Shown here: piece by piece, positions 42,092 to 53,265 of the stretch
Layout: the number at the start of each line of letters is the position of its first letter
Position numbering within the stretch: the stretch's first letter is position 1
Source of the DNA: Thecaphora thlaspeos
Taxonomy: Eukaryota > Basidiomycota > Ustilaginomycetes > Urocystidales > Glomosporiaceae
Length of the DNA: 64,000 nucleotides
Reading direction: 5' to 3'
Assembly (NCBI GenBank): GCA_900291925.1
Contig: UWYS01000010.1
Location: forward strand, 772,901-836,900
The notes under the pieces: generated by a model
The model's input: the letters and a program-made list of their open reading frames with translations, nothing else
What the model was told of the DNA's origin: nothing
The model's database searches: none
Translations under genes and position numbers: made by a program

Positions 42092-43689
42092 AATGCAATG
42101 CCAGTGAAGGTGGTACGAGGAGATGGAGAGGTTTCTCGAGTGGTGTGGCCGGCTTCGCGAAGGTTGGTGGGAGGATGTTGATGGACAGTGTTGAGGGCGT
42201 GCTAAGGGAGAGAAAGACTGCCTTTTTATACCACCGGTGCTGCAAGGGCATTACCTCACGACCAGCTTCAGGCTTGCCAGGATCTCTGAGGTGCTGTCGG
42301 AACGCTTATCTGCAGGTAGCCGTTTGGGGCATAGCAAAATAGCTCCCTTGGTGGGGGCCGCTGTGTCGATACCAAATCGGATGCAGGACTTTCTGCTGGT
42401 CCCGTTCGAGTCACCCTGAGCACAGCAGAGATTTAGCGTGTGCCAGCCGGTCCATATCCTCCGCCAAAGAGATTGACGAGTGTGAAGGTGAGAGAAGCTG
42501 CGGCTAGGGACAAAGAGGAAGGATCCCAACGCACAGCGGAGACAATGGGAGGACTCGAAAGCAAGAACGGGAAGCTGAGAGAGTTGCGTCCAGGGGCCTT
42601 GTGTCCTCAAGGGAGAACACGAGCGACTGGTTTCCCAATGTGAGAATTCGAGACGAGCAGTTCCTTGACGGCCTGCCTGGCATGTGTGTGCCCCACTTGG
42701 GAACTCATTGTTGACGTGGCAGATGTGGTCGCGAGCCCTTTCGGAACCTAGCTCAGCTAAAGAGTAAGTACAGAACGTACGCAAGATGACCCGACGTCCG
42801 CAGCACCTCAGCTGAGGACGTGATTTCAGGAGCATCTCCCTTTAACACTTGATCGTGCCGCTGGTCGATTGGCTATTCTCCTTCTCGGCACGTCCACCTA
42901 TTGTGGTCGGGAACGAATCCGACCAGCCTTGAGCTTAGTTCAGGAGCTCAAACTGCGTCCGTCGTCGCAGGGAGGCAGGCAGAACGGCAGCCCATTCTTC
43001 ATCTCTCTGAACTTCCACGGCCTCTTCTTTTACTCAACTACATCTTCCTTGCCATCGAGGACTACAAGACAGTGCCGGCTAGATACGACGGAATAGAGTG
43101 GATAGTAAGCTAGTAAGATCATGTCATTTGGAGAAGAACGGGCAACTTGATCGCAAGTCTAGAACTTCGCGGCGTGAATGAAGCAGCTTATTCTGAACAA
43201 ACTCCTTCGGCCGGCATTCTCAGGACGGGTGGGGCAACTTCGGCAGCGTTCTCACTCTGTCCCACCTTGAGCCATTGTTACCTTGTTGGAGCAGCCCACC
43301 TTCCTTCTCACAGACACAGAGTCACGCCACTTTGGCATCAGCCTGCGCGAGACACCTATCGCGAAGAGACAGTCTCCCGATACCCACACATCTCTGAACT
43401 GGAGTTATCTCTGCAATCGACACCGTTCAAGCAACGACACCGGTCGAACAGTGACAGACCATTCAGCGGCAAATTCTTGCGCTGCGGCCTGTCTTTCTAC
43501 ATCCTCTATCTCTCATCTTGAATATTGCCCGCCTCGAAGACGCAAGCTGTAAGCCCTCTCCATCTAGTAGTAGCCTCATGGCCCACCAGAAGCTTCAGTC
43601 TCGGGGCTGACGAGATTGTCGACCCGACGACCGCACGTAGGAGATTGGGAAAGAATCCGAGTTGCCGAACCCCTGGGTAGGGTCGCTCG
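42092..43689. other. Promoter of the 41276-42091 gene and gene-free sequence
   Basis: The first 200 bp carry the TATA box described for the gene at 41276-42091. The rest (to 43689) holds only short frames without domains or paralogues. Confidence 0.35.
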
Positions 43690-44025
43690 CGTCCTTCGAG
43701 TCTCGTCCGGTGGGCCGGCGGGAAGAGCGCCGCATGAGGAGCAAAGAGGGAGTCTAACAAGTACAAGAGTAAGCGAGGGCATGCAGGCTAGGGACGAAGC
43801 GACTTCATGGGAAACAAGCATAGCGAGAGCAAAATAGGAAGCAGGAAAGGGCTTCCGCGGCGCTGGCGGCGTGAGCGAGCAGATTAGGATCACCGGAGTA
43901 AGGATGAAGGCGACCGGCAGGCGGACGGCCTTACTGACAGTCGGCCTGCAGGCTGGCAACAGGGCTGCAACACCACGCTAAATTGACGACCCACCTGACT
44001 TCTCGGCCGAGCTCAGGCACGGCTG
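43690..44025 (+). repeat. Interspersed repeat R2, diverged copy
   Basis: Landmarks in order: GGTGGGCCGGCGGGAAGAGC, GCCGCATGAGGAGC, AACAAGTACAAGAGTAAGCG, GGCTGGCAACAGGG and GACGACCCACCTGACTTCTC. A further short R2-like piece lies at about 44121-44180. Confidence 0.55.
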
Positions 44026-44361
44026 CATGACTTTCAACTGCTCTTCTTTCACTAGGTGGCGCTCACTCGGGCGTGGGAAGGGCACTGACTTGCGGTTGCT
44101 AAACGCTCACATTCTCTTAGTCTGAGCCCCTGCCAGAGGGCCGGGCTGACGAGCGCTGCATGGAGAAATAAGTACGAGGTCTGTTCCAGAACCGGGATAG
44201 GCAGTGTACGTTTAGGATAGGTAGTGTGGACATGATTCTGGCTGTTCTTGAAGCGATCGCAGAGGAGGCTGAAGAATGAAAGAGTGACATCACTATCGTA
44301 TCCCCTGAATGAATTCAGCCCGTCGCCACGCGTGTTGCCGCGGAGCGCGGGCAACGGACAA

Positions 44362-44382
44362 GGGGGGGGGGGGGGGGGGGGG
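44362..44382 (+). repeat. Poly-G tract (21 G)
   Basis: A run of 21 G between R2 and the LGDYK-family gene. It could form a G-quadruplex and is also a likely place for assembly length error. Confidence 0.8.
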
Positions 44383-44399
44383 TTGGGTTAGGAGTTCTG

Positions 44400-45123
44400 A
44401 CGTCCTCCTGCACCTCATCGTGAGGCAACAGGACTGCGGTGTTATTGACGCCCGGAAAGGTGGCGCAGTGGGCTGGCAGTCGGGCATATGGGGTGCTTAC
44501 CGGCCTCTCTGGTGGCCCGTCTCCTTGTTTATATCTAGCTCTCGCTGGCATTCTACTACAACTTCATAGGCCTTCCGGCGGCCCCGATTTGCAAAGCTTC
44601 TCATCGACTCATCATCGCTCTGGCGCAAGACCTAAGATAGAGAACCACGCTGAGAGGGACAGCGATCCAACGCCCGTCTTTTTGAAATCAGTCCCGCGGC
44701 GCAACTCTTTGGCCTCTCTCGGCGTCTCAGGTCACATTTCTGACTTCGTCACTGGTCTGCGCATAAGCTGAACAGACTGGTGACCACCGTTGCTCCGTTC
44801 ATCCTCAACTAGCTTGATTGCCCATCCTGAGTCTTCTCGGGGCTGGACGTCCAACCCGAGGCCGATGAATATGCAGGCGGGAGGAGTATAGCCAAGCAAG
44901 GGAGGGAGCGCTAGGGAAGGGATCAGCAGCGGAGGCCTTCGACCTCGAAGGTATAAGGGGCTACGGAATCTTGAATCGTCTTCCGTGCTCATACCTCATC
45001 CCTCATCTTGCATCCTTCAACCATTTCTCCTCATCTCGATCGCCTCCTTCTTCCTATTTTCCTTGCTCTTTGTACCTCGACCTTACACGATGAACATTGC
45101 TTCTATTGCCTGAAGTCTTCGCC
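44400..45123. promoter_or_regulatory. Upstream region of the large LGDYK-family gene
   Basis: No gene. A TATAAGG motif at about 44955 is some 170 bp before the ATG at 45124 and is followed by CT-rich sequence. Confidence 0.35.
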
Positions 45124-46311
45124 ATGCTCCTCTTCAAGCGCAGCCTCTTCCTTGACGGCCTGGCGATTCTCGTTCTCGCAGAACCACTGCACTGTCGCCC
45201 GACCTTTAAGCCTGGAGAGGAATGGATACACACCGCTGAAGCCGGCATCGATGAGCTCAGTCAGATCTTCGTACCAGGAGGCAGACCGGCAGCCGCGGCT
45301 GGACCCAGCACATCGCATTTTGAACCATCCGTCGAGCAGCATCATCGCACGTCCGGCCAGACGACCAGCTTCGACCAAACGGGCTACGCGGATCACGGAT
45401 ACTACGCTGGAGGAGCGACTCAACCCGCGACCGTTCACTCGCACCCCCCAGACCACTTCACATCCTCGCACCACCACGCCTCGGGCTACCTGGAAGACGA
45501 TCTGCACCACCAGCCGTATTCGCATTACGACAACTCGTACCAAGGTTACTCCCAGGGCTACGGCACCTCGCCCTCGTACCACGGCCACTCGGGCCTCCTG
45601 GAAGATGCCGTGTACGGTCAGCCATCGTTGAACCACGACGGCACGCCTCGGCCGTATCCCCAGAGCCACAGCGGCGTAACCTCGCACCACGATACCTCGA
45701 ACGTCCTTGACAGCGAAGCGGGAAGCAGCACATCCGGCCTGCACGGCGAGGCTCCCGCGACCCTCTCCGAGGAAGCCCTCGTCCTCCAGGCCGAAGTGCG
45801 CCGTACCAAGGTGGAAATTCAGAGGCTGTTCATGCCTCAGTCCTACGGAAAGGGGATCCACTTGGTTCACAGGAATTTCAATAACCGGGGCGTCTACGAG
45901 ATCAGTAAGGATCGAAGTGAAGTGATCCTCAAATTCATCAAGGCCACGCTCAAATTGCGCCTTGGCCATTCGACACTAACAGACCTCATCATCGACCAAA
46001 TCTCGCTGGGACCAGCCGACGCCAAAGGTCTCACAGTTGAGCTATTGCAAAGCTTAGAGGGCATAATGCGGCTCTCCCACCCCGTAAACATGGCGCAGCC
46101 GTCCGCATCCTCGACGAATCTCGTTACGATAGAGTCTCGGCTGTTTGACTTGGGGGATTACAAGATTTATCTGATGAAAAAGTTGACTGTCAAGGGTAGG
46201 GGAAATTGGATGACAGCCTTCCGGGGTAAAATACCCTATCATCTCGTGGAGTGGAAGGTCAGGGAAATGGCAGCTTACGGAGATATTGTCCTGATACCAT
46301 ATGATCTGTAA
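45124..46311 (+). CDS. LGDYK-family secreted protein with a Tyr/His/Ser-rich repeat region
   Basis: A single exon of 395 residues. The open frame extends nine codons further upstream but only from TTG. The signal peptide begins MLLFKRSLFLDGLAILVLAE. Residues about 70-205 are rich in Ser, His, Tyr and Gly and hold two imperfect repeats, GYLEDDLHHQPYSHYD and GLLEDAVYGQPSLNHD, probably disordered or adhesive. The C-terminal half is the family domain, with VYEISKDRSEVILKFIKATL, LFDLGDYKIYL and a final YGDIVLIPYDL, shared with 41276-42091 and the broken copy at 46960-48121. No enzyme motif. The His/Tyr-rich part could bind metal or cell wall (speculative). Confidence 0.72.
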   Translation: MLLFKRSLFLDGLAILVLAEPLHCRPTFKPGEEWIHTAEAGIDELSQIFVPGGRPAAAAGPSTSHFEPSVEQHHRTSGQTTSFDQTGYADHGYYAGGATQPATVHSHPPDHFTSSHHHASGYLEDDLHHQPYSHYDNSYQGYSQGYGTSPSYHGHSGLLEDAVYGQPSLNHDGTPRPYPQSHSGVTSHHDTSNVLDSEAGSSTSGLHGEAPATLSEEALVLQAEVRRTKVEIQRLFMPQSYGKGIHLVHRNFNNRGVYEISKDRSEVILKFIKATLKLRLGHSTLTDLIIDQISLGPADAKGLTVELLQSLEGIMRLSHPVNMAQPSASSTNLVTIESRLFDLGDYKIYLMKKLTVKGRGNWMTAFRGKIPYHLVEWKVREMAAYGDIVLIPYDL

Positions 46312-46959
46312 AATTCTAAGCTTAGGTATGTACTGCATTGAAGGGCAGTAGGCCTTGCTACAGATCATATGCTGATATAGCTAGCACAGGACAGAGCTCG
46401 CCAGTTCCATGCGCAGCCTGTCATCGCAAGCGATCGAGCCGGTAGTGATGCGCAAAGGCCTCGCAACCTTCTCTACCAGTCCGATACTCCTCCCCTTATC
46501 TCTGTTCGTCCTCTTTTGTTGCTCTCCCCTTCTCGACTCCTCCAGTCCTTCAAAGTTTACTCATATCTTTCCCCTCCCAACACATTCTTGCCCCTTCTAT
46601 TTGCACCTCGTACCACGTCTCTTTCTTCTATAGCTTGCATGTCGCCAACACCCTACCCTACGGTCTCTTTTTCTTGCACTGAAGTCTAGTTTCGTACAGC
46701 TCTCGCTGTCCATAGACGTGAGACAGCTTCCTTCTCCCCCTCAATTCACTTCGCCATGCTCTTCAGCTGATCGACTTGATTCAATATGATACTGTTCTTT
46801 CGGGCCTGAAACCTTTGACCACAATACATCCTCGCTCGCACTCTCTCATCTATCGACTCTGCATGTCCACTGATGATTCAACTTTTTCCATCCCAGGCCT
46901 GCCGAGCACAGTGAGTGGATTGAGCTGCATAGACTCGAAAGTGCTAGAGATAGGGAGAA
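46312..46959. other. Intergenic between the tandem LGDYK copies
   Basis: CT-rich flank. The segment around 46400-46460 resembles 48190-48260 (CAGCCTGTCATCGCAAGCGA against CAGCCTGTCGTTGCAAGCGA), so the 3' flanks were duplicated together with the genes. Confidence 0.4.
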
Positions 46960-48121
46960 CCGCCGGCCGCGTGCGGATCCAGCACATCGCATTTCGAACC
47001 ATCCGTCGAGCAGCATCATCGCAAGTTTGACCAGGTGCCCAACTTCGGTCAGACGGGCTACCCGAATTAGGGAGCTTACGCTGGAGAGGCGACTCCACCC
47101 GACGTCTCCCTAATGCCCCACAGACTACTTCACATCCTCGCACCACCACCCTTCGGGATACCTGGAAGACGATCTGCACCACCAGCCGTATTCACATCAC
47201 GACAGCACGTACCAAGGGTACCCCCAGGGCTATGGCACCGCGCCCTCGCATCACGCTAACCCAGGTCTTCTCGAGGACGCCGTGTACCACCAGCCATCGT
47301 CGCATCACGATGCCCCGGCCGACTCGTACCCATACGAATACGGCACATGCTCGCACCACACACCAGCCCGAGACTCCTGGAAGACGCTCTATATGGTCAA
47401 TCATCCTCGCATCACATTGACACGGCTCAAGGACACCCTTAGATATACGACAGCGCACCCTCGGCCCTTGACACCTCGGTCGTCCCCGACCACGGAGTGG
47501 GAAGCAGCAGTACGTCCAACTTGCACGCCGAGACATCCACGACCGCCCTCTCCAAGGATGTCTCCGTCCCTGAGGACAACGTGGAGCGTCCCAAGGACAG
47601 AGTTGCGAAGCCGCTCACGCTTGATGAGTAAAGGAATGCGTTCAACTTGACTTTCCAGAGCCTTTGGGGCCGGGGCCACTACGAGATCGATTGGGACCAG
47701 GACGAAGCGGTCCTTGACTTCATCGAGGCCACGCTCGAGTCTCGATGTCTCCTGCCGAAACCTAGGGACGCCATCGCCCAGATCTCTCTGGCACCGGCCG
47801 AAGGCAAATCCCCCCGAAGATCAGGCGCCCACAGCGGCAAGGCGATTGAAGGTGCTCTACAGTCCGCTTCCTAAAACTCGGCCGGCCGAAAGGCCTTCGA
47901 AGCTCTCTGAAAGGGAGGATCGGCTATTCCAACTGGGAGATTATTTTTCTTGGCTTTTCCTATCCAGAGATCGTACGAAAGAAAGCAACTTTGGCGCCGC
48001 TAGGTACCAAGGTAGTGTCTGCCATCATCTCCTGGTGCGGACCCACAAAGATCCAGATGTTGTGATTTATGAGGACGACGTCATGATCCCGGCCGAGCTG
48101 TTGATGAATAGGGAAGTCTAG
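46960..48121 (+). pseudogene. Tandem pseudogene copy of the large LGDYK-family gene
   Basis: Follows the neighbouring gene segment by segment, but no signal peptide is found and the frame is broken. The match starts near CAGCACATCGCATTT, reaches an early TAG at about 47068, then carries the repeat region (FTSSHHHPSGYLEDDLHHQP, GLLEDAVYHQPSSHHD). It later shifts frame before the C-terminal domain, where YEIDWDQDEAVLDFIEATL, LFQLGDYFSWLF and a DDVMIPAEL-like end are found in different frames. A decayed tandem duplicate. Confidence 0.7.
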
Positions 48122-50079
48122 ACCTTGCCGTGTAAAGCCGAAGGTCCTTAGCACGTATCACGTACGGACACAGCTTGCGCAGACCAAGGCCGCCGGTCCC
48201 GCCCTCAGCCTGTCGTTGCAAGCGACAGAATCGGTTAGCTTGCAGCCCAAGCACTGGCAAACCTGTACTCCTTGTTCGACCCTACCTTGTACACCTTGTC
48301 CGAACTTACTCCTCTTCTTACCTTGACTTGTCCGCTGTCAAAAAATCTTTATTCCATGCCTCGTCTCCTCGCCTTCCCTCCTTTTCTCCCTCGATCCACG
48401 TCGTACCCTTCAGCTTATTGGTTTTGACCAAGAAAGAAAAGATCGAGGGAGAGAGGAAGATGGCGAGCCGAATGCTTGACTGAATGAAAACCCTGTCGAC
48501 TGCCAGCTGGGTTCATCAACGGCTCGCGCAATCCCAGCGAGCCACCTTCAGGATAAGACTGCCTCTCTCCTCACAGGCCTCAGCGGCCGAGACAGAGCCT
48601 ATCTCATAGAGAACATGAGGTCGACAGATGAGGCTCGAGCTCCTTTCCGCGGTCGGCCATCCACCTCCAACACCCATCGCCACGTCTACTGTCGTCCAAA
48701 CCAGATGTCCAGTGAGTAGCACACGGCTTCACCTTCCAAAGAAACTCTCCATCCAGCCGCCAGCGAGGGAGTCTTGACAGATGGACGAGCTGTGTCGGAG
48801 TCCATGCCAGACGTCAGAGCTGGGCACTTCATCCATCCTCACGCCCCGAGGCTAGGACAGGTGGTCCTCGGGCGACGCTCGTCTTGCAAGTGCAAGGCCA
48901 CGCCGCTCTCGCTAGAGGCGCACAATGGTGAGTGCTTGGGCCTGTCTGCGCCCTCGAGGCTTGGAGGCGCCAAACACGCGTCCTTCTTCCGCAGGTGGTT
49001 GACACAGATCCCGACACCTACGCCGCCCTGTTGTCGCTTGCTCGTAGGCCTGATAGCTGATGCGGCGCGCTCTTTTCCCTCTTCTGCTTTGCTCGATGGC
49101 GGTATAGCAAGCGGACATGGAAGCAAAGCCGCTCTACCCAGGCACTCTCGGAAATACCTCAACCGGGGCAGATCTCGCGCCGTCGTCATCCGTGAGTCTT
49201 TGATTGAACATCCGTCCTCGCCTCGGCGCCGCGACATCGTCACACCTCAGCTATCTTCTCGCGTCATCCACTCGCCGCCACTTGACGCTCGGCCGGCTGC
49301 CAAGGTAACACCCATCTGCACTTGACGGAGCCAAGACCATGAGCCTTCGATGAAGGGAGAGGCACGGATGCCTAGGACCAGCCAGCGCGACCGTCGACGA
49401 GAAGAGGCGCGAGCGTCAGAGATGACCAGGTCGACGAGCGTCAGGCGCAGACCTCGAGTGCCTCTGTAGCTGGCGGCGGCATGGAAGGAGTGAGGTCGGC
49501 TCGAGCGAGAACATCAGAAGCCGAACGGAGCGACATTGTCGAGAGCTCGAACACGACCACCATCGAGATGGTGGTCGTCGCACAAGGTAAACGCAGCCGG
49601 TACGCTCTTCGTACCTGTCCCGACCGACCATTGCGCATTCCTCTGACATACCAACACGTCCATCACATCGATACGTTCGCGAGCACAGACCATCCTCGAC
49701 GCTGCTATCTCTATCTCTGACGGTGCCTTCCCCGAGCATCGCCTGGCTTGGCGATGCAGAGATCCGAGATGAACAGCGTACATCGCAAGATGGCCACGAC
49801 GAGACGCGTCTTGGAAACGCTTTGACGGGCGGACCGAGCCAGGGCTGGGATGGACGGGACGGGGGTGACGGGCCGGCCGTCAAAAGAAGGGAATCCCCCT
49901 CTCCCGCGCTAAGGGCCTCCGTCTTGACGAGAGTCGGGCTGCTTAACAAGGCGGGCTGTCGCGCTCGTCGGGCTGGAAGGGTCAAGGCTGTGAGTGGACC
50001 GGCCGAACTAGGTCTCTTTCCATCTCATTCTCATTTATAGCTTATATCTAAGCAGCATTGGTCCAACCTGGACACAATA
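48122..50079. other. Intergenic, no supported gene
   Basis: About 2 kb. Plus-strand frames at 48774-49325 (183 codons) and 49723-50040 have no domain, signal peptide or paralogue, and frames on the other strand are equally long. No repeat family was recognised apart from the flank duplicated near 48190-48430. Confidence 0.35.
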
Positions 50080-50195
50080 GGCAATCTGTCCGAGTGGTCA
50101 AGGAGTAAGTCTCGAATCCGATTCGAGTGTGGGCCGTTGCCACACCGCCAAACTTATAGGCTCTGCCTGCACAGGTTCGAATCCTGTGGTTGTCG
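50080..50195 (+). tRNA. tRNA-Ser (anticodon CGA) with a 34-nt intron
   Basis: Acceptor stem GGCAATC (50080-50086) pairs with GGTTGTC (50188-50194) over seven positions with GU wobbles, followed by discriminator G at 50195, as usual for eukaryotic tRNA-Ser. D stem TCC/GGA; anticodon stem TAAGT (50106-50110) pairs with ACTTA (50152-50156). The loop reads CTCGAA, placing anticodon CGA at 50113-50115, which decodes UCG. The intron 50117-50150 lies one base after the anticodon, the standard site. A long variable arm with GGC/GCC stem and a T arm ACAGG-TTCGAAT-CCTGT complete the fold. No CCA is encoded. Confidence 0.93.
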
Positions 50196-51076
50196 CAGCT
50201 TATTCAATGTGCCTTCCAACAGGTGTTTCTCTCTATTCTTGGCGCGCATTGGGAAGAGTTCGGTTTAATTTTGAATTTTTAGGGTCATTGTCCTGACTCG
50301 TGTCTGTCGCGTCTGTCGCGTCTGCCTTGCATCATCACCTTTGTCGTCGTCGCCGCTCGCCACGTCAGCGTGAAGCGTCTCTTTTTGCCTTCCCATGCTC
50401 CTTCCGTCATCCTTCCCTTTGCTACTCTCTTGTGTCTGATGCGTAACACGTGCCCCTCGACGCGCCGTTTTGGACACAGGCGCGAGGCCGGGCCGTCCTC
50501 TCACACCCGCTTCCCGTGTCTTCCCGGCCCTTCCCGCTCCTCGTCGTTCTGGCAACGAGCACGTCCCGCCCTTGTAATCACACAGGCGCGGACTGCACTT
50601 CAGCTTTAAAGGCAGACAGACCGACACGTGCAAAGACAAGACGAAGCGGAGATAAATGAAAGAAAAAAAAAAGATTGACTGAGGAGCGTGAGGTTCCTCC
50701 GGACCGAAGCAGAGCGAATCGAGGACGAAGCTTTATTGAGCGATACGGATGTGGGGTGGAATGCGCGAGACGGAGAAAGTTAAGCAGGGCGTATTGCAGT
50801 GTAGAGACGAAGGAGGGTATGTGCGAGGAGATACGGAAGGGTTGTGACGTGGACGGGCCGGAAGAGAGACTGGGTAAGGGGGACTGGATGTGGGGAGAAG
50901 CAGATAGTCCTTCATTTAGCGGATGTCAGATAGGGGGTGCCGTGTCGCGACGTAACCAAAGGCGCGTCGAGGGGTTACAAGGGGAGGGGGGAGGATGTGC
51001 TGCCACCCTCGGTGAGGTGCTCGGCCTTGTTGAGGGCCTCGAAGTACGAGCTGCGTCCGCCGCCTTCGTCGAGGAC
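50196..51076. other. Intergenic, no gene seen
   Basis: T-rich run near 50264-50281 may terminate tRNA transcription. The rest is 3' flank of the secreted-protein gene on the minus strand, with an A-rich run near 50663. Confidence 0.35.
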
Positions 51077-51895
51077 CTAGAAGGACGAGCTGGATTCACC
51101 CGCCGCGTGCGATTCCTGTTGCAAGAGGTCCTTGAAGCCAGGCACGTTACGCTGGACCTTTTCAAAGACCTTTTCGTATAGCTGGGCGACTATTCTGGCA
51201 TCTTCGGATCGTTCCTTCGCGAACTCGAAGAGATGAGGCGCTCTGTTTGTGCTTGCGTCGACCAATCTACTGGCCTCGCCGATGGCATCGGTCGTGTAAC
51301 TGCTTACGGTCTGGAAGGCCTTCAAGACCTGTTCGGCGATGACTTGAGGTCCGACCTGGGCGACACGATGACCTCGGACGTAGTCGTCGAGCCACATGTC
51401 GATGGCTTTGAGCTTGTGCGATGCAGACCAGAGCCTCGGACTGCGCGCGGCCAAGGAGTAGGCTGTTTTGCGGAGCTCCTTGATACGGGCGGCGCGGGCC
51501 CGTTCGACGCCATCGCATAGGCGGGCAACAGTCTCAGCGGATTTCTCCTGCCTCAAGGCAAGGTCGAGCTCCTGTTCCGCAAGCTGTTGTGTAAAGACAA
51601 GCGCGAGTTTGTTCCCCGTGAGGAGCGACGAGTATTCCTGCTGTGTTCCGTCGACCAGTATGCGGATATCTTCAAGTGGCGCCGGTTCGCTCCAGGGCTC
51701 GTGAGCCCGCTGCGGAGCAAGCATGACGTTGCCGGACGCGGGATGGCCCTGGCGCAGCTCGTTCAGCTTCGGTAAGAGACGCGCCGCCTCGTCCTCGATC
51801 TCGTTACTCTTGCTGAAGAAACCGGGCAGCGCTCTCCCGCACGCGAGCGGGAGAGCGGCCAGAGCGAAGAGGTAGAGAGGCTTGTTGAGCTTCAT
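51077..51895 (-). CDS. MKLxK-family secreted protein (intact member)
   Basis: A frame of 272 residues from the ATG at 51895. The open frame continues upstream but without a hydrophobic start. The signal peptide begins MKLNKPLYLFALAALPLACG. The mature part is helical and charged: ARSPRLWSASHKLKAIDMWL near the middle and ERSEDARIVAQLYEKVFEKV near the end are shared with the frameshifted paralogue at 36260-37196, and the second also with the relic at 53266-53666. No conserved cysteine pattern and no catalytic motif. Of the three family members this is the only one that can be translated from its own start codon. Function unknown; candidate effector. Confidence 0.75.
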   Translation of the reverse strand: MKLNKPLYLFALAALPLACGRALPGFFSKSNEIEDEAARLLPKLNELRQGHPASGNVMLAPQRAHEPWSEPAPLEDIRILVDGTQQEYSSLLTGNKLALVFTQQLAEQELDLALRQEKSAETVARLCDGVERARAARIKELRKTAYSLAARSPRLWSASHKLKAIDMWLDDYVRGHRVAQVGPQVIAEQVLKAFQTVSSYTTDAIGEASRLVDASTNRAPHLFEFAKERSEDARIVAQLYEKVFEKVQRNVPGFKDLLQQESHAAGESSSSF

Positions 51896-53265
51896 TGTGG
51901 ATCCGACCTGGAGAGCAAGTGGCGGTGGGGAGGCGTTGGAAGACGGACACGAGGAAAGATGGTGTAGCGGATGAAGGAGCGGTGTGACAGGCGATCGACC
52001 GCAGAGATACTTCGTTACAACGGCGACGAAGTGACGTATTAAGCCTAGAGAGACGAAAGAGCAGCTTGGGGAGAAAGAGGACGGAGCGACGACCAGTGTT
52101 CCTCTGGCCGCCATTTGTACTTTCGACACCGACCGAAGTAAAGTACCGCCCGCAACCTTGCTCGCTTTTCGGTCAATACAAGCTCGGCAAGTTCCTGGAT
52201 ACGGCGTCACCGCTTGGAAAAGGGGGTGCCTGACCAGACAATCAGCAACGAGGACGTGGGTTGTCAGTCCAGTGGAGTGCCCGTCTCTGCATCACGTGGA
52301 AATCTCTTTGGCAGCTGTCTTCATGATTGTGCTCCTGCTTCTCGCTGCCGTTTCCAAGGATGCCGGATATCCACATTTCCCGCGCTGTGCTTGTCGCCAA
52401 CCTGATCGTCCCGTCGCTCCATTCCCAGCCGACTTGCTCTGACTTGCCTCGCTCGTCCTGTGCTCGCCGTACTCGGACCTCGCTCAGCTGATGAAGCACG
52501 CAAGAGACGCCTGTCAGCATGCCGTTGGGCAATAACGATCCTATCCCTCCCCCTCTTTGTCTGCGTGGTGCCGTGCAGAAGAGCTTGATCGCATCAATAA
52601 AGAACAAAGCAGTACAAGGACTTTTGTCTTCCTGACCCGTCGATACTGCTCCCACCTTCTGACATTGAGCGACGAGGGCAACGATAGGTCGCGTCTCCAT
52701 CCACCTTTGTCTTGCAAAGATCTGTACGGTACGTAGTTACGCATACGCCTCTTCGGCGCTGACTCCATCCTTTGCCGGCCATAGACGATATAGCTTTGCT
52801 CTGCACGGCAAGGTGTTTACACGAAGAACTATCTCACCACCCACAGTGATAGCAGGAGAAACGAACGAGATATCATTCTGAAGAAGTCACTCGACCAGCC
52901 TGGCGAGTTATTTGTTTGCTGTAGAGACAAAAAGAAAGCGACAGTCATTCAGCGGAGCGAGAAGGGGGTATCATAGCGAAGTGAGGCGACGACAAAAGTG
53001 TTGAAGTCAGACGACGAGGCACCGAAGGGGAGCGCTATAGCGCGCGCGGAGAGAGAGAGAGAGAGGCGGTCGGAGGGATAGGGACAGCAAGGGAGATGGA
53101 AGTCCACGGTGGTCTAGCGCGGAGAGAGGGAACGGAGAGGAGCTGCTGAACCTTGTGGGCTGGTATGCGGTAGGGTCGGGTAGAACAATGCTGATGGCTG
53201 CCGACCAAGGGAGATAGTAGAAGCGTCCAGGGGCAGCATAGCGTCCGGCTATGGACCGCGCCAGG
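51896..53265. other. Upstream region of the MKLxK gene and gene-free sequence
   Basis: Contains the promoter of the minus-strand gene. No other gene was recognised. A GCGCGCGCGGAGAGAGAGAG stretch lies near 53040-53066. Confidence 0.35.

Noticed and set aside
24370..44025. The interspersed repeats as a CRISPR-like array
   Set aside because: Units are hundreds of bases long, irregularly spaced by kilobases and partly diverged; this is eukaryotic DNA.
48774..49325. A plus-strand frame of 183 codons
   Set aside because: No recognisable domain and similar-length frames on the other strand; kept only as part of a gene-free stretch.
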